The notes: generated by a model from the sequence alone, not told the origin. A DNA stretch of 64,000 nucleotides from Chryseobacterium balustinum (GCF_900168205.1 NZ_FUZE01000001.1:682001-746000); one strand, 5' to 3'. Counted from the stretch's first letter, positions 49,022 through 58,511 are shown. Program-made: numbers and translations.

Positions 49022-49789
49022 ATGAATACCAGACAAGAAAAACTCGAAGCTTTCGGAAGACTTTTAGATATTATGGATGACCTTCGTGAAAAATGTCCGT
49101 GGGATCAGAAACAGACACTTCAGACGCTTCGTCATTTGACGTTAGAAGAAACATACGAACTTTCGGATGCGCTTTTGCAGGAAGATCTTACCGAAATTAA
49201 AAAAGAACTTGGCGATGTGCTTCTGCATCTGGTTTTTTATGCTAAAATAGGTTCAGAAAAAGAAAGCTTTGATATTGCTGATGTTATCAATTCATTAAAT
49301 GAAAAACTCATTTTCCGTCATCCTCATATTTATGGAGATGTAGAAGTGAAAGATGAAGAAGAAGTAAAACAGAATTGGGAAAAACTAAAACTGAAAGAAG
49401 GTAACAAATCTATTTTGGGTGGTGTTCCTAAAGGATTACCAAGTATGGTAAAAGCCTATAGAATTCAGGATAAAGTAAAAGGAATTGGCTTTGAATTTCA
49501 TGATGCTGAAGATGCCTGGAAAAAAGTGGATGAAGAAATCAATGAGTTTCATGCAGAAACCGATTCAGAAAAAAAAGAGCAGGAATTGGGCGACGTATTT
49601 TTCTCTTTAATCAATTATGCAAGAATTTCAGGTTTAAATCCTGACTCGGCTTTAGAAAGAACTAATCTGAAATTTATTTCAAGATTTCAGAAAATGGAAC
49701 AGTTTGCAACTGAGGCAAATTTAAAATTAGCTGATATAACTTTGGAAGAAATGGATGTTCTCTGGGAAAAAGCAAAACGTTTTGAATAA
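49022..49789 (+). CDS. mazG: Nucleoside triphosphate pyrophosphohydrolase MazG
   Basis: A 255-residue enzyme with two MazG domains. The first (about 20-120) has CPWDQKQTLQTLRHLTLEET (the E-E-x-x-E helix) and KKELGDVLLHLVFYAKIG. The second (about 150-250) has IGFEFHDAEDAWKKVDEEIN and KKEQELGDVFFSLINYARIS. It converts dNTPs and NTPs to monophosphates and clears damaged nucleotides. The stop codon is directly followed by the ATG of the FUSC gene (TAAATG), so the two are co-expressed. Confidence 0.95.
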   Translation: MNTRQEKLEAFGRLLDIMDDLREKCPWDQKQTLQTLRHLTLEETYELSDALLQEDLTEIKKELGDVLLHLVFYAKIGSEKESFDIADVINSLNEKLIFRHPHIYGDVEVKDEEEVKQNWEKLKLKEGNKSILGGVPKGLPSMVKAYRIQDKVKGIGFEFHDAEDAWKKVDEEINEFHAETDSEKKEQELGDVFFSLINYARISGLNPDSALERTNLKFISRFQKMEQFATEANLKLADITLEEMDVLWEKAKRFE

Positions 49790-50869
49790 ATGAAAGTCGA
49801 TCATCCTGTAAGAAACCGGTTTCAATATCTTATTGAAATGAAGAAAACCGAGCGAAAATGGCATTTCCCGTTTTTGGCTGCATTGTGCATTGGTATTCCG
49901 CTTTTGTTAGGCTGGTTTTCAGGAAAGCCAAATTACGGAAGTCTTTCGAGTTTGGGAGCGTTAACGATATTGTATTTTACCACAGCACCAATCAGTCAGC
50001 GAATGATTCATTTGGCGGTTTGTGCTTTCGGCATCATATTTTCGTTTACCATCAGCCTATTTTTTAGTTTTAATATTTATACAGCGGCATTATCTTTCGG
50101 GATTGTTTCTTTTCTGTCACATTTTATTACTTCTTATTTTAAAATTCCGCCACCGGGAAATTTTTTCTTTATTATGTTGGCGGCGATGGCAAGTACCTAT
50201 CAGTTTGATTTGGAAATGATTCCTATAAGAGTTGGTTTGGTAACAATGGGCGCTATTTTGTCGTGTTCATTGGCTTTTCTTTATTCTGTTTTTGTTGAAA
50301 AAAGTGAAGTGGTAAATGTTCCCCGAAGAGTTTTTAAGAAAAAAAGATATACGAAATTTGTTGAAAGTACAATCATAGGCGTAATTATGATGCTGACTTT
50401 AATTGTCGGTCATCTTTTAAAATTTCAAAATACATATTGGATTTCAATTTCAACAGTAGCGATTATTCAGGGCAGAAATTTCGAACATGTCCGACAAAGA
50501 AATATGCACCGTATCTTCGGAACTTTCATTGGTTTGGGTTTAGCATGGCTGATCCTGCTTTTTGACCCCGAAAAAATTGTCATGATAGGAATTATTGTAG
50601 TTTTACAGTTCGTTGTAGAATTAATGATTGTAAGGAATTATGGTTTTGCCGTTGTATTTATTACACCGCTCACTTTACTTTTAATAGAAGTGGGAAGTAC
50701 TGTTCATCATGAGGTTGAAAACTTAATGGAGGCAAGATTACTCGACACTATTATTGGAAGTTTAATGGGATTGGCTGCAGGATTTTTTCTCCATCACCAA
50801 CAAATGATTAATCAATTGGAGAAAAATATCAGGTACTCTTTCTTTCAGTTTAAAAAATTAAAAAAATAA
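49790..50869 (+). CDS. FUSC-family membrane protein (aromatic acid exporter-like)
   Basis: A 359-residue inner-membrane protein. It has two blocks of membrane helices (about 25-170 and 190-340) in the FUSC arrangement, with the conserved segment TYWISISTVAIIQGRNFEHVRQRNMHRIFGTFIG at about 213-246 (the R-x-x-x-R-x-x-G-T motif) typical of FUSC and AaeB-type exporters. It lacks the large soluble C-terminal domain of full-length AaeB. The substrate is unknown. It is sandwiched between mazG (no gap) and a lipoprotein gene (4 bp). Confidence 0.87.
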   Translation: MKVDHPVRNRFQYLIEMKKTERKWHFPFLAALCIGIPLLLGWFSGKPNYGSLSSLGALTILYFTTAPISQRMIHLAVCAFGIIFSFTISLFFSFNIYTAALSFGIVSFLSHFITSYFKIPPPGNFFFIMLAAMASTYQFDLEMIPIRVGLVTMGAILSCSLAFLYSVFVEKSEVVNVPRRVFKKKRYTKFVESTIIGVIMMLTLIVGHLLKFQNTYWISISTVAIIQGRNFEHVRQRNMHRIFGTFIGLGLAWLILLFDPEKIVMIGIIVVLQFVVELMIVRNYGFAVVFITPLTLLLIEVGSTVHHEVENLMEARLLDTIIGSLMGLAAGFFLHHQQMINQLEKNIRYSFFQFKKLKK

Positions 50870-50873
50870 AATT

Positions 50874-51743
50874 ATGCGTATTCTCGTTGTATTTGCTTTT
50901 ATGCTAATGAGCTGCAATCCGAAAGCTCAGGATTCGGTAACAAAATCGCAGGAAGATTTAAAAACAGAATTTTCACTTCCCAAAAAGCTGAAAGAAGTTT
51001 CAGGAATTGCTCTTTCACAAGACCAGAAAATCATTTGGGCGATTGAAGATGCAGGAAATAAAAATGTAGTGTACGGACTCAACCGACAAGGAGAATTGGT
51101 TAATGACGTGCTTGTAGAAAATGCTGAAAATACTGACTGGGAAGACATTACAAAAGATGCTGCCGGAAATATTTACATTGGCGATTTTGGGAATAATGAA
51201 AACGACAGACAAAATCTTTCCATCTTAAAATTAGATCTGAAAAGTGATTCTCAGAAATCGACAAAGGTCATTCAGACGACTAAATTCCATTATGAAGGAC
51301 AGACTGAATTTCCTCCTAAAAAATCTAATTTACTGTACGATTGCGAGGCATTTGTAGAAAAAGACGGAAGTTTTTATTTGTTTACAAAGAACAGAAGCAA
51401 AGGTTTTGACGGAACTTTCTTAGTTTTCCAGATCCCGAATAAAGAAGGTGATTTTGAAGCAAAATTAATTGGAAAACTAAAGCTTGAAGGAGGTTACAAT
51501 GATGCTGCCATTACATCGGCTGCAATTAATTCTAAAAATGAAATTGTGCTTTTAACGCATAAAAACATTCATGTACTTTCAGGATTTACGGCAAATGATT
51601 TTAACTCAGCTAAAATTCAGAAAATGCCTTTAAACCATAATTCACAAAAAGAAGCTGTCGTTTTTGTTGATGATAAAACCTTGCTGATTGCCGATGAAAA
51701 GGACAAAAAAGAAGGTGGGAATGTATATAAATTTACTTTGTAG
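50874..51743 (+). CDS. Lipoprotein with propeller-like domain
   Basis: A 289-residue lipoprotein with lipobox LMSC (Cys14). The mature part resembles a six-bladed propeller of the SdiA-regulated/NHL type: LKEVSGIALSQDQKIIWAIE, WEDITKDAAGNIYIGDFGNN, DAAITSAAINSKNEIVLLTH and AVVFVDDKTLLIADEKDKKE. The repeated sequence D-x-E/x-D-x-G-N-x-I-Y/W is in line with sensor-type propellers. The function is unknown. It is the third gene after mazG and FUSC and starts 4 bp after FUSC, so a link to envelope export is possible. Confidence 0.78.
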   Translation: MRILVVFAFMLMSCNPKAQDSVTKSQEDLKTEFSLPKKLKEVSGIALSQDQKIIWAIEDAGNKNVVYGLNRQGELVNDVLVENAENTDWEDITKDAAGNIYIGDFGNNENDRQNLSILKLDLKSDSQKSTKVIQTTKFHYEGQTEFPPKKSNLLYDCEAFVEKDGSFYLFTKNRSKGFDGTFLVFQIPNKEGDFEAKLIGKLKLEGGYNDAAITSAAINSKNEIVLLTHKNIHVLSGFTANDFNSAKIQKMPLNHNSQKEAVVFVDDKTLLIADEKDKKEGGNVYKFTL

Positions 51744-51766
51744 TTTTTAAATAAAAACTATTTTTG
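51737..51766 (+). promoter_or_regulatory. Promoter of the lipoprotein gene at 51784
   Basis: TTTG (51737-51740) and TATTTTTG (51759-51766) with an 18-bp spacer. The -33 element overlaps the stop codon of the preceding gene. Confidence 0.6.
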
Positions 51767-51783
51767 TACTCTTAAAATTAACC

Positions 51784-52596
51784 ATGAAAAAATTTTTTTA
51801 TTTTTTATTCATTTTAGGAATAATTTCGTGCGCAAATTCGGATGATATTCTTGAAAATCAACAAGTTTTACAAGATTTAGAACCAAATAAAGCATTTGTG
51901 AATTATATGGAGTTTCCTAAATTAGCATTACTTTATCCATCGTGGTATTATACTTTTAATTATCAAAACGGAAATCTAACAAAAATGACGGGTAAATTAG
52001 TAAACGGAGGAACGTTATCTTCGCCTGATATTTTTTATCCTGACTCATTTATTTCTTTATCATACAATAATAATCAAGTAGAAGTTAAAGATTCAGAATC
52101 TCCATATACGAAAACAGTTTATACGATGGAGAATAGTAGGCCTAAAAAATCAGAATATTATCAATATTATGTGGACATTGGAGAACAATTAGAGATAACA
52201 AAAACATATATGTATGAAGCAAATACTATAGCTGTTTACGAAAACTTTTATAATGGAAATAAGGAAATTTATACCACGTATTTTTTTGATTCAAATAAAA
52301 ATCTGATAAAAAGTGAAAAATTAGAAAAAACTTATGGAGTGAATAATAGATTGAAAATAACTAATTATTCTGACTTTGATAATGCTAAAAACCCATTCAA
52401 AAAAATGTTTTTGATTAATGATAATTTATACGAAAAAAGCTTGTCTGCCAATAACTTTAGAGCAATAGAATCAATCATTCAATACTTACCGAATCCACTT
52501 AATGGTAATGTTCAACTTCCTCCAGGAAAAGAAAGTGCCAATTGGACCTATCAATACGATTCAAACGGACAAGTATTACTATACCATCCTTTATAA
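51784..52596 (+). CDS. Lipoprotein of unknown function
   Basis: A 270-residue lipoprotein (lipobox IISC, Cys16). The mature part is strand-rich and Tyr/Asn-rich, with units such as WYYTFNYQNGNLTKMTG, FISLSYNNNQVEVKD and WTYQYDSNGQVLLYHPL. These look like YD/RHS-type or DUF4595-like beta strands, a pattern of many Bacteroidota surface lipoproteins. No catalytic motif is visible. It has its own promoter and a clear terminator. It may be surface-exposed, but there is no lipoprotein export signal that I can define. Confidence 0.7.
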   Translation: MKKFFYFLFILGIISCANSDDILENQQVLQDLEPNKAFVNYMEFPKLALLYPSWYYTFNYQNGNLTKMTGKLVNGGTLSSPDIFYPDSFISLSYNNNQVEVKDSESPYTKTVYTMENSRPKKSEYYQYYVDIGEQLEITKTYMYEANTIAVYENFYNGNKEIYTTYFFDSNKNLIKSEKLEKTYGVNNRLKITNYSDFDNAKNPFKKMFLINDNLYEKSLSANNFRAIESIIQYLPNPLNGNVQLPPGKESANWTYQYDSNGQVLLYHPL

Positions 52597-52602
52597 AATA
52601 AG

Positions 52603-52625
52603 ATCCGCAGAAATTCTCTGCGGAT
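52603..52625 (+). terminator. Terminator behind the lipoprotein gene
   Basis: ATCCGCAGA (52603-52611) pairs with TCTGCGGAT (52617-52625) around AATTC and is followed by a T run. It can also serve the convergent gene. Confidence 0.85.
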
Positions 52626-52665
52626 TTTTTATGATTTATTTTTTAGAATTTAGAAAAAAGCGTCT

Positions 52666-55600
52666 TTAGAAACTCAAACCTACACCACCGGAAATTCTTC
52701 CACCATCTTCACCTGTAAAGTAATCGATTCTTGCAGAGAAAGACTCCAGCATATTCATCCAAAAACCACCACCGACTCCCTGATGCCATTTGTTTGATTG
52801 TTCTCTATCCATCCACACTCTTCCTACGTCATATCCTACTAAAATTCCCATATTGACAGGCACGATATTGTTTTTTACTCTTCCAAAATCCCAACGAACT
52901 TCTGCATTGTTGATAAGATATGATTTTCCGGCAAATCTTTCGTTTCTGTAGGCGCGCATTCCGTTGTTTCCACCAATCGCGGCCGCCTGATAAAATTCAA
53001 AATTATTATTGCTGATGACCATGGCATTGGTAGAGTTAGCAAAAACAAATTTACCTTTCTTATCAATTCTGTGGAAAAGGCTCATGCTTCCCTGAAAACT
53101 TGCAAAATTTCTTTCAAGTTCTTGTAAATTAGCTTTCCAGCCTGCATTTAAAATTAATTCTAACCCTAAAGTAGGGAAGGCATTATTATCAAAGTTTTTA
53201 AAACTAAAAGTATAGTTGGCGCCTCCAAACTGTTGATGGTCGAAAACTTCAGGTCTTACATCTGGTGAAACTACAGCAAAACGGTCATCATTTTTCTGTA
53301 GTTTAGAGTTTTCAAAAGTCAACTGGAACTGATGTTTCAGATTGAGCCAGCTTGTTTTTGAAATCGAAGGCGCAAATTTGCTCTGTGAGATTCTTACACG
53401 ATTGTAATCTTTGTCAACAGCATCTTTGTCGTATTGCGTTTCGTTTCCAAATCCAAAAAATGTTCTTGCAAAATGTGGAGTGGTGTGTGTAGCATCAATT
53501 CCTGCATCCCAACCGAAAATTGCTTTTTTAAAGACGCCTTTATATCCTAAATTAAATCCTCCTGTTGCGGTGTATAAATTAGCACTGAAACTATGTTTTT
53601 GAGTAAAACGGTCACGAATGAAATTATTGACCGTGAAATTAGCTACAAGTCCCAAAATAACTCCGTCATCAGGATTGTAATTTGCCATTGGATAGCCCGC
53701 AAAGAAATTATATTTAGGATGTTTCCAGTTGTAGGTGTTGACATCATAATCATCGGTTATATGTTTTGTGGCTCCTTTTGTTTCGTAAGTGTTTTTCTGA
53801 GATTTAAAATCATAAATCTTTACGTTTCTTCCGTTGGATACATTATAAACATCGTGGTTATAACCTCCAATTAATCTAATATTTGTCTTTGATTTTCCAT
53901 CACCTGAAACTTCGTAAATATCGTCATCATCCAATCCGTAAACCCAAAGTTCTTTGGTCTTTTTTCCGTCGTAAGTTTTTTCAAAAACCAATTCTTCGGT
54001 TTTATCTTTATTAATTTTGTATTGCTTTACATCAACTGAGTTTCCATTTTTTACAATGACAAACTTGTCTGGGCTGAGAGTACCTACCAACGGAACTTTT
54101 TCCTGAAGAATGTGATAGTATTCAACTGCAGAAGATTCTATTTTGTCTTTTCTGAGTTTCAGTTTTCTCTGTATATCGGCAATCGTTTCATCCTGAACTT
54201 CTTTCGGAAGATTTTTAAAAGCAACATCAATATCTGCATCTGTAAGGTGTGTCTGGATGTATTTTGCCTGCTCGCTCCAGTTCTGTTCGGTAGAACCTTT
54301 CAGGAAAATTAAATCTAATGGATAAGGTTCCATATTGACCCAACGTACATTTTTTATTTCATCTTTAAAAGATTTCATGTGACGAATCATCGGGATGTTC
54401 ATAATAAAAGTAAATGCAGCGCCATCATAAGTACTGAAAGCCTGATCTCTGTCTCTAGGGATCGGTTTGTAAATAACCTTATTTCCTGTTTTATATTCTG
54501 CCCATTTCCATTGATCTTCATGTCTGTCCCAATCTCCAATCAGCATATCAAAAATTCTTGCTCTGATGTATAAATCCTGCTCGACGGAATATTTACTGTC
54601 CTTCCGCATATTTTTCAAAACATCTGACGTAGAAACAATATCTGAAGCATTATCAAGCGACTGCAAAGTTTTAGGATCGGAAGAAAAACGCTCTTCAATC
54701 ATGTATAATTCGTCACCATAATTTTTGTTGTAGCGACCCAAAGATTTTTGTTTTGGGATGTAATATAATTCTGGATTGCTGTGAAAAATATCCAGCTTAT
54801 CGATCATATTATTGACTGCAAATCCAGTGAAAGGATGATTGGTCGTGTAAAAATCGAGTAAGAATCTTTCAGGGAAAGTATTGTTTAATTCGTTTCCGAA
54901 ATCGTTTTTCTTAAAAGCTTGTGCATTGAGAAAACGAACCGCACTTTTTTTGATTCCGCGCATTACAAATTCCTGTCCGTCATTGGTTTTCAGCCGAAGA
55001 CTGTTCGACTGGTTTCCGCCGCCTTCTCTAAAAGGAGAATAACCGGGATTCATATCCGAAAGATCTTTTGTTTTTGCTTCGATCGGAAGTGCATAATATT
55101 TTCGGTAATGATCTCCCCAAAGCCAACGGTAAATTTTCCCTTTTTTAGTCAGTTTATCAGCGTAAACAGTGGTTGTGTATTTTGCAGGAAGCGAGCTTGG
55201 GAAATTATTTTCAAATACCTGAGGCTGAGGAATTACTGAAATCTGAGTTAGTTTTTTAAGCTCATTATTTTTTGTTGAAAAATATTCTACATCCGAACTC
55301 AAATCTTTTCTGAGATTTAAAACAGCAAAGCCACTTCCGCCGTAAGAAAAATCGGTTTTGTTGACAATCGTAGCAGGATCTGTTTTTGAACCGGCTCCAC
55401 TGATGATTTGTCTGATATTGTTGTCTGCATGATACTGCAGATTATGATCGTGTCCCGATACGAAAATCACATTTTCTTTATCTTGAACAATACTTTTTAG
55501 TCTGTTGGCAAAATCTGCATAATGTCTGTTGTTGATGTCTTCCATGCTTGCTCCGGAAGAACTTCTCAATGTTGTAAGCACAGTGGCAACTCCAGGAATA

Positions 55601-56379
55601 GGAACTTTTCCATTAAAAGCTGAAAGATGAGATTTTGCGGAATTAAATCCGGCATGAACGCCTGAACTGATTACCGGATGATGTAACGCAACAATAATTC
55701 TTTTATCCTGATTTTTTGTAATTAAATCTTTGAATTCGGTATAAAAATCGTCTCTGGTTTTAATATCACAACCTTTATTGATTCCGGGATATTTGTCCCA
55801 ATTAACTAAAGCCCATTCAGAATCGATAATGATAAGTTTGATGTCTTTGGTTAAATTAATATCATCAATCGGACATGAATTTTTAGGCAAAAAAGATTTT
55901 TTATCATTCAGATATGTTTTCACGAAATCTTCCTGAGCTTTTAGACCATCTAAACCGTGATACCAATCATGATTTCCGGGAATAACCAGCGTTTTACCTT
56001 TGAAATTTTTGGTAATTGCGAGTTGGTTTTCCATTTTTTCTTTTGCCAGAGGATAGTCTTTGTCACTTTCTTTCGGCATTCCGAGAGGATAAATGTTGTC
56101 GCCTAAAAATATAAGCATCGAATTGCTGTTGGCAGAATCTATCTTATTTTTAAGAAAGTTCAACGTTTGCTGCGCCTGAATTTCTTCTGAATTTCCGGCA
56201 TCGCCCACCAAGAAAACCTGAAAATCACTATCTATTTTTGATTCAGATTGCGATACCTCACGTAAGTTTTTACCCTTTTTTACGTTGTAGGTAGCACAAG
56301 ACAAAAGAAGTCCCGAAAGCAGAACAGTTTTTCCTGCCGGTGATATTTTTTTTAAATAAGATTTAAAGGATAAATTCAT
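52666..56379 (-). CDS. Metallophosphoesterase fused to a BamA-like beta barrel
   Basis: A 1237-residue protein. The N-terminus has a lipobox-like LLSC (Cys28). Residues about 52-360 are a calcineurin-like phosphatase: LVGDAGNSEE, IFLGDNIYPLG, VIPGNHDWYHG, VALHHPVISSG and VSGHDHNLQYH. A middle region (about 400-800) has the conserved stretches MLIGDWDRHEDQWKWAEY (616-620 region) and IPRDRDQAFS, which resemble a kinase-like active site. The last 370 residues are outer-membrane barrel strands ending GGRISGGVGLSF, as in BamA/TamA or surface-antigen families. It is probably an outer-membrane protein with an enzymatic domain. The gene is divergent from the HD-PycTM gene with only 26 bp between start codons. 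Confidence 0.88.
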   Translation of the reverse strand: MNLSFKSYLKKISPAGKTVLLSGLLLSCATYNVKKGKNLREVSQSESKIDSDFQVFLVGDAGNSEEIQAQQTLNFLKNKIDSANSNSMLIFLGDNIYPLGMPKESDKDYPLAKEKMENQLAITKNFKGKTLVIPGNHDWYHGLDGLKAQEDFVKTYLNDKKSFLPKNSCPIDDINLTKDIKLIIIDSEWALVNWDKYPGINKGCDIKTRDDFYTEFKDLITKNQDKRIIVALHHPVISSGVHAGFNSAKSHLSAFNGKVPIPGVATVLTTLRSSSGASMEDINNRHYADFANRLKSIVQDKENVIFVSGHDHNLQYHADNNIRQIISGAGSKTDPATIVNKTDFSYGGSGFAVLNLRKDLSSDVEYFSTKNNELKKLTQISVIPQPQVFENNFPSSLPAKYTTTVYADKLTKKGKIYRWLWGDHYRKYYALPIEAKTKDLSDMNPGYSPFREGGGNQSNSLRLKTNDGQEFVMRGIKKSAVRFLNAQAFKKNDFGNELNNTFPERFLLDFYTTNHPFTGFAVNNMIDKLDIFHSNPELYYIPKQKSLGRYNKNYGDELYMIEERFSSDPKTLQSLDNASDIVSTSDVLKNMRKDSKYSVEQDLYIRARIFDMLIGDWDRHEDQWKWAEYKTGNKVIYKPIPRDRDQAFSTYDGAAFTFIMNIPMIRHMKSFKDEIKNVRWVNMEPYPLDLIFLKGSTEQNWSEQAKYIQTHLTDADIDVAFKNLPKEVQDETIADIQRKLKLRKDKIESSAVEYYHILQEKVPLVGTLSPDKFVIVKNGNSVDVKQYKINKDKTEELVFEKTYDGKKTKELWVYGLDDDDIYEVSGDGKSKTNIRLIGGYNHDVYNVSNGRNVKIYDFKSQKNTYETKGATKHITDDYDVNTYNWKHPKYNFFAGYPMANYNPDDGVILGLVANFTVNNFIRDRFTQKHSFSANLYTATGGFNLGYKGVFKKAIFGWDAGIDATHTTPHFARTFFGFGNETQYDKDAVDKDYNRVRISQSKFAPSISKTSWLNLKHQFQLTFENSKLQKNDDRFAVVSPDVRPEVFDHQQFGGANYTFSFKNFDNNAFPTLGLELILNAGWKANLQELERNFASFQGSMSLFHRIDKKGKFVFANSTNAMVISNNNFEFYQAAAIGGNNGMRAYRNERFAGKSYLINNAEVRWDFGRVKNNIVPVNMGILVGYDVGRVWMDREQSNKWHQGVGGGFWMNMLESFSARIDYFTGEDGGRISGGVGLSF

Positions 56380-56405
56380 ACATTTACATTAAGAAAAATT
56401 CTGTG

Positions 56406-57578
56406 ATGAGCATCTTAGACAAAGCTAAAAATTATGTTGAAAACTTATTCAAAGATAAACTATCTTCAGTTTACTTTTATCATAATTTTATCCATACCAC
56501 ATACGCCGTTCAGAAAGCAGATGAAATCATAAAACATACCAATTTGTCTGAAATTGACAGAGAAAAAGTACTGCTTGCGTTGTGGTTTCATGATGTTGGT
56601 TTTACAGACTGTAATGCTGAAGGTCATGAAGCAAGAAGTTCTGCCATTATGAAAGATTTTCTTAGAAAAGATAATTTTTCGGATGAATATATTGAAGAAG
56701 TTTCTAAATTGATTCTTTCTACTGAAAAATACCATCAACCTCAGGGTTTTTTAGAGGAAATTATGAAAGATGCAGACTTCAGTCATTTTGCAAGTCCGTT
56801 TTACAATGATTCTGCAGAAGCTTTGCGTAAAGAATGGGAACTGACAGGAGGAATGTGTTTTTCTAATGATGAATGGAATGAGATGAATGTAGATTTTCTT
56901 AAAAATAAGCATAAATATTTTACAGATTATGCCAAAGAAAACTGGGAGCCACTCAAATTGAAAAATGTAAAAAAATTGGAAAAGAAGATGGATAAAATGG
57001 ACAAAGAGGAGAAACCCAAAAAAGAAAATTCAGAAAAAAAAGATCAGAAATCTGATAGAAGTGTAGATACGCTTTTCAGAGTTACCTTAAATAATCATAC
57101 AAGACTGAGTGATATTGCAGACAGCAAGGCGAATATTTTACTTTCAGTGAATGCAATTATTATTTCGGTATGTTTGTCTGTATTGGTTCCAAAATTAGAT
57201 GCACCTAAAAACACCCATCTTATCATTCCAACTTTTTTCTTGTTGATATCGAGTGTATTGACCATTATCTTCGCCATTCTTTCTACAAAACCAAATGTGA
57301 CGAAGACAACTTTTACCGATCAGGATATTAAAGACCGTAAAGTAAACCTTTTGTTTTTCGGTAATTTCCATCAAATGGAATTTAATCATTATCTGAATTC
57401 TATGCATGATCTCATCAAAGACAGAGATTATATCTACGATTCTATGGTGAAAGATCTTTATTATCTTGGGAAAGTTTTAGACAGAAAATATAAGTTGCTT
57501 TCTATTACTTATAAAATTTTTATGGCAGGAATTGTGATTTCTGTACTGTCTTTTGCGTACGCTTTTCTTTCGCTTTAA
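56406..57578 (+). CDS. HD domain fused to Pycsar-type effector domain (PycTM, DUF5706)
   Basis: A 390-residue protein from the ATG at 56406 (the GTG 3 bp upstream is also open). The N-terminal HD phosphohydrolase domain (about 1-180) shows YFYHNFIHTTYAV (first His), LALWFHDVGF (His-Asp pair at 62-63), GHEARSS and IMKDADFSHF. A Lys/Glu-rich linker (about 185-220) follows, then the DUF5706 domain: TLNNHTRLSDIADSKANIL, two membrane helices (about 243-298) and a third near the C-terminus. DUF5706 is the membrane effector of Pycsar anti-phage systems, in which a cyclase makes cCMP or cUMP. No cyclase gene is present here. The bestrophin gene follows after 17 bp. Confidence 0.85.
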   Translation: MSILDKAKNYVENLFKDKLSSVYFYHNFIHTTYAVQKADEIIKHTNLSEIDREKVLLALWFHDVGFTDCNAEGHEARSSAIMKDFLRKDNFSDEYIEEVSKLILSTEKYHQPQGFLEEIMKDADFSHFASPFYNDSAEALRKEWELTGGMCFSNDEWNEMNVDFLKNKHKYFTDYAKENWEPLKLKNVKKLEKKMDKMDKEEKPKKENSEKKDQKSDRSVDTLFRVTLNNHTRLSDIADSKANILLSVNAIIISVCLSVLVPKLDAPKNTHLIIPTFFLLISSVLTIIFAILSTKPNVTKTTFTDQDIKDRKVNLLFFGNFHQMEFNHYLNSMHDLIKDRDYIYDSMVKDLYYLGKVLDRKYKLLSITYKIFMAGIVISVLSFAYAFLSL

Positions 57579-57595
57579 TTAAAACTTCACAAAAC

Positions 57596-58510
57596 ATGAT
57601 TGTAAGACAGCGAACCCACTGGCTGAAAATGTTATTTATATGGAGAGGTTCTGTACTAAAGAAAATAATTACCCAACTTTTCATCATTACCATTTTCTCT
57701 GTAGCGGTATATTATTTTAACGGAAAAATTTATGATTACAAAGTTAAGCTCAATCCTACTGTTTTTACATTGATAGGTTTGGCTTTAGCCATTTTCATGG
57801 GCTTTTGCAATACCGCAAGTTATGACCGTTTTTGGGAAGGGAGAAAACTTTGGGGACTGCTGGTCATTGAAACCCGATCTTTAACAAGACAAATCTTATC
57901 TTTTATACCTAATGTTTCAAAAGAAGAAAAACAGGAAATTGTAAAGCTTATTTCTGCATTTTGTTGGTCTTTAAACTATCAATTAAGAGATAAATCGGAA
58001 ACAAAACCTATTCAACATTTACTTTCTGAAGAGCAGTTTCGTCAGATACAGGGTAAAAAATTTATTCCTAATATTGTTTTGGGCTTTATTTCAGATTGGC
58101 TGAATGCGCAAAATAAAAAAGGAAATATAGATACGATTGTTTTGACTTCTATGAATCATCAATTAAATCAGTTTTCTAATATTTCCGGAGGTTGTGAGAG
58201 GATTTACAATACGCCGCTTCCATTTGCTTACAGTGTTTTGCTTCATCGTACCGTTTATTTATACTGTTTTTGGTTGCCTTTCGGATTACTCGACAGCTTA
58301 GATTGGATGATGCCGTTGATTGTTTTGCTGATCAGCTATACTTTTATTGCTTTAGACGCAATTATTCAGGAAATCGCGGAACCTTTTGGTGAGGAAGAAA
58401 ATGATTTGGCGCTAAACAGTATTTGCAGAACGATTGAATTTTCTATTTTTGAGCAGGCAGAAATTCCGCAAGGAGAACTAAAAAAGCCTGATTCCTATTT
58501 TGTAGATTAG
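57596..58510 (+). CDS. Bestrophin-family anion channel
   Basis: A 304-residue membrane protein of the bestrophin (UPF0187) family. VRQRTHWLKMLFIWRGSVLK, ALAIFMGFCNTASYDRFWEG, WGLLVIETRSLTRQIL and the later PFGLLDSLDWMMPLIVLLIS contain the channel-forming helices. The segment ALDAIIQEIAEPFGEEENDL is the hallmark E-P-F-G-x-x-x-x-D-L motif. Bacterial bestrophins form pentameric channels; some conduct cations. It starts 17 bp after the HD-PycTM gene, so the two probably form one operon. It ends one base before the convergent GAF gene, without a terminator. Confidence 0.92.
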   Translation: MIVRQRTHWLKMLFIWRGSVLKKIITQLFIITIFSVAVYYFNGKIYDYKVKLNPTVFTLIGLALAIFMGFCNTASYDRFWEGRKLWGLLVIETRSLTRQILSFIPNVSKEEKQEIVKLISAFCWSLNYQLRDKSETKPIQHLLSEEQFRQIQGKKFIPNIVLGFISDWLNAQNKKGNIDTIVLTSMNHQLNQFSNISGGCERIYNTPLPFAYSVLLHRTVYLYCFWLPFGLLDSLDWMMPLIVLLISYTFIALDAIIQEIAEPFGEEENDLALNSICRTIEFSIFEQAEIPQGELKKPDSYFVD

Positions 58511-58511
58511 T

